Below are positions 6,058 to 6,745 of a stretch of 6,745 bases of DNA, piece by piece; positions within the stretch are counted from its first letter, which is position 1, and each line of letters begins with the position of its first letter. The translations under genes were made by a program, and so were the position numbers. The stretch is from contig CAZJBB010000186.1 of the NCBI GenBank assembly GCA_964543995.1, positions 1 through 6,745 on the forward strand, in the 5' to 3' direction. The DNA comes from CAIXTV01 sp964543995 (GTDB lineage: Bacteria > Bacteroidota > Bacteroidia > Bacteroidales > CAIXTV01). Below the pieces are notes generated by a model that did not search any database, was not told where the DNA came from, and worked only from the letters and a program-made list of their open reading frames with translations.

Positions 6058-6525
6058 ATGAGGAAAACAACACCTAAAAAAAGAATTATTTTACCTGACC
6101 CTAAGTTCAATGATGTTATTGTTACCAAGTTTGTAAATAACATTATGCTCCAAGGAAAGAAAAATGTAGCTTATAATATCATGTACGATGCATTGAAGAT
6201 TGTAGGTGAAAAATTAAAAGAAGATGGTTTAGAAGTGTTTAAAAAAGCATTGTCCAATGTAACTCCTGCCGTTGAGGTTAGAAGTCGTCGTATTGGAGGA
6301 GCAACATTTCAAATTCCATCTGAAATTCGTGCCGACAGAAAAATGTCTTTAGCAATGAAGAGCATGATTAAGTATGCACGCAATCGTCATGAAAAATCAA
6401 TGGCGCAAAAATTGGCTTCAGAAATCATGGCTGCTTTTAAAGAAGAAGGTGGCGCATTCAAACGTAAAGAAGATATGCACCGTATGGCCGAAGCCAATAA
6501 AGCATTCTCACATTTTCGTTTCTAA
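6058..6525 (+). CDS. rpsG: 30S ribosomal protein S7
   Basis: S7 is a primary 16S rRNA-binding protein that nucleates assembly of the 30S head and borders the E-site. At 155 residues it is full length. The family signature is visible in NVTPAVEVRSRRIGGATFQIP, here residues 67-87, with the arginine cluster RSRR; the basic N-terminus (MRKTTPKKR) and the C-terminal HRMAEANKAFSHFRF are also typical. In E. coli S7 is the translational repressor of the str operon through the rpsL-rpsG spacer. Here that spacer is only 18 nt and has no room for a similar structure, so that mode of control is unlikely. No Shine-Dalgarno sequence precedes the ATG. Confidence 0.98.
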   Translation: MRKTTPKKRIILPDPKFNDVIVTKFVNNIMLQGKKNVAYNIMYDALKIVGEKLKEDGLEVFKKALSNVTPAVEVRSRRIGGATFQIPSEIRADRKMSLAMKSMIKYARNRHEKSMAQKLASEIMAAFKEEGGAFKRKEDMHRMAEANKAFSHFRF

Positions 6526-6554
6526 TTAATTGAAAAAAGACCGGTACAAATAAA

Positions 6555-6704
6555 ATGTTACAGAACACAAGAAATATAGGAATTATGGCTCACATTGATG
6601 CGGGAAAAACCACATCAACGGAGCGTATACTATATTATACCGGCAAAAATTATAAAATTGGTGAAGTGCATGATGGGAATGCTACTATGGATTGGATGAT
6701 TCAG
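6555..6704 (+). CDS. fusA: Elongation factor G, N-terminal fragment
   Basis: EF-G is the GTPase that drives translocation of tRNA and mRNA on the ribosome. Only the first 50 codons are genomic. They show the G1 P-loop AHIDAGKTT (12-20), then STERILYYTG, KIGEVHDG and ATMDWM, all typical of the EF-G G domain. The next expected block, EQERGITI with the switch I threonine, is missing because the sequence turns into adapter at 6705. The open frame continues to the window end but encodes adapter (RSEERRVGKE), not protein. The N-terminus before the P-loop is short (11 residues). It follows rpsG by 29 nt in the usual rpsL-rpsG-fusA order. Confidence 0.95.
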
Positions 6705-6745
6705 AGATCGGAAGAGCGTCGTGTAGGGAAAGAGTGTGCAGAGCC
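6705..6745. other. Illumina sequencing adapter contamination
   Basis: Bases 6705-6737 start with AGATCGGAAGAGC and match, over all 33 bases, the reverse complement of the TruSeq universal (P5-side) adapter as I remember it. The remaining 8 bases, GCAGAGCC, have the length and position of an i5 index; reversed they read GGCTCTGC, one base from the index I recall as D504 (GGCTCTGA). The junction coincides with the point where the EF-G protein stops matching its family. This is untrimmed read-through at a contig end. Confidence 0.97.

Noticed and set aside
6705..6745. Novel arginine-rich EF-G sequence (RSEERRVGKE)
   Set aside because: The DNA is Illumina adapter, so the peptide is an artefact.

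Overview
The window looks like chromosomal DNA of a Bacteroidota bacterium, AT-rich overall. Three things support this: a DUF4290 gene next to murA, ribosomal protein genes without Shine-Dalgarno sequences, and a strong Bacteroidota-type promoter (TTTG ... TACCTTTG) in front of rpsL. Genus and species cannot be read from it.

Layout: Bases 1-480 carry no convincing gene. They hold a degenerate direct repeat (2-50 and 292-342), a 94-bp imperfect inverted repeat (182-275) and a rho-independent terminator (395-426) for the leftward genes. Bases 481-5390 are a tight leftward cluster, in transcription order: a UvrD/PcrA-type helicase, a DUF4290 protein, murA, and an exported TlpA-like thioredoxin. 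The gaps are 54, 3 and 5 nt, so this reads as one operon. Bases 5391-5658 are a divergent promoter region rich in inverted and direct repeats. Bases 5659-6704 are the rightward str operon: rpsL, rpsG and the first 50 codons of fusA.

How the genes relate: the rightward genes supply translation (S12 and S7 of the 30S subunit, elongation factor G). The leftward operon combines DNA repair (UvrD), the first committed step of peptidoglycan synthesis (MurA), an uncharacterised Bacteroidota-specific protein and an envelope thiol-disulfide protein.

The most important caveat is at the right edge. From 6705 the sequence is not genomic: bases 6705-6737 match the Illumina TruSeq universal adapter in reverse complement, and the last 8 bases look like a sample index. 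fusA should be treated as ending at 6704. I found no new defence, mobile or RNA system. The biological points most worth following are the internal duplication in the DUF4290 protein, the Cys-to-Asp active-site change in MurA, and the repeat structures in the two noncoding stretches.
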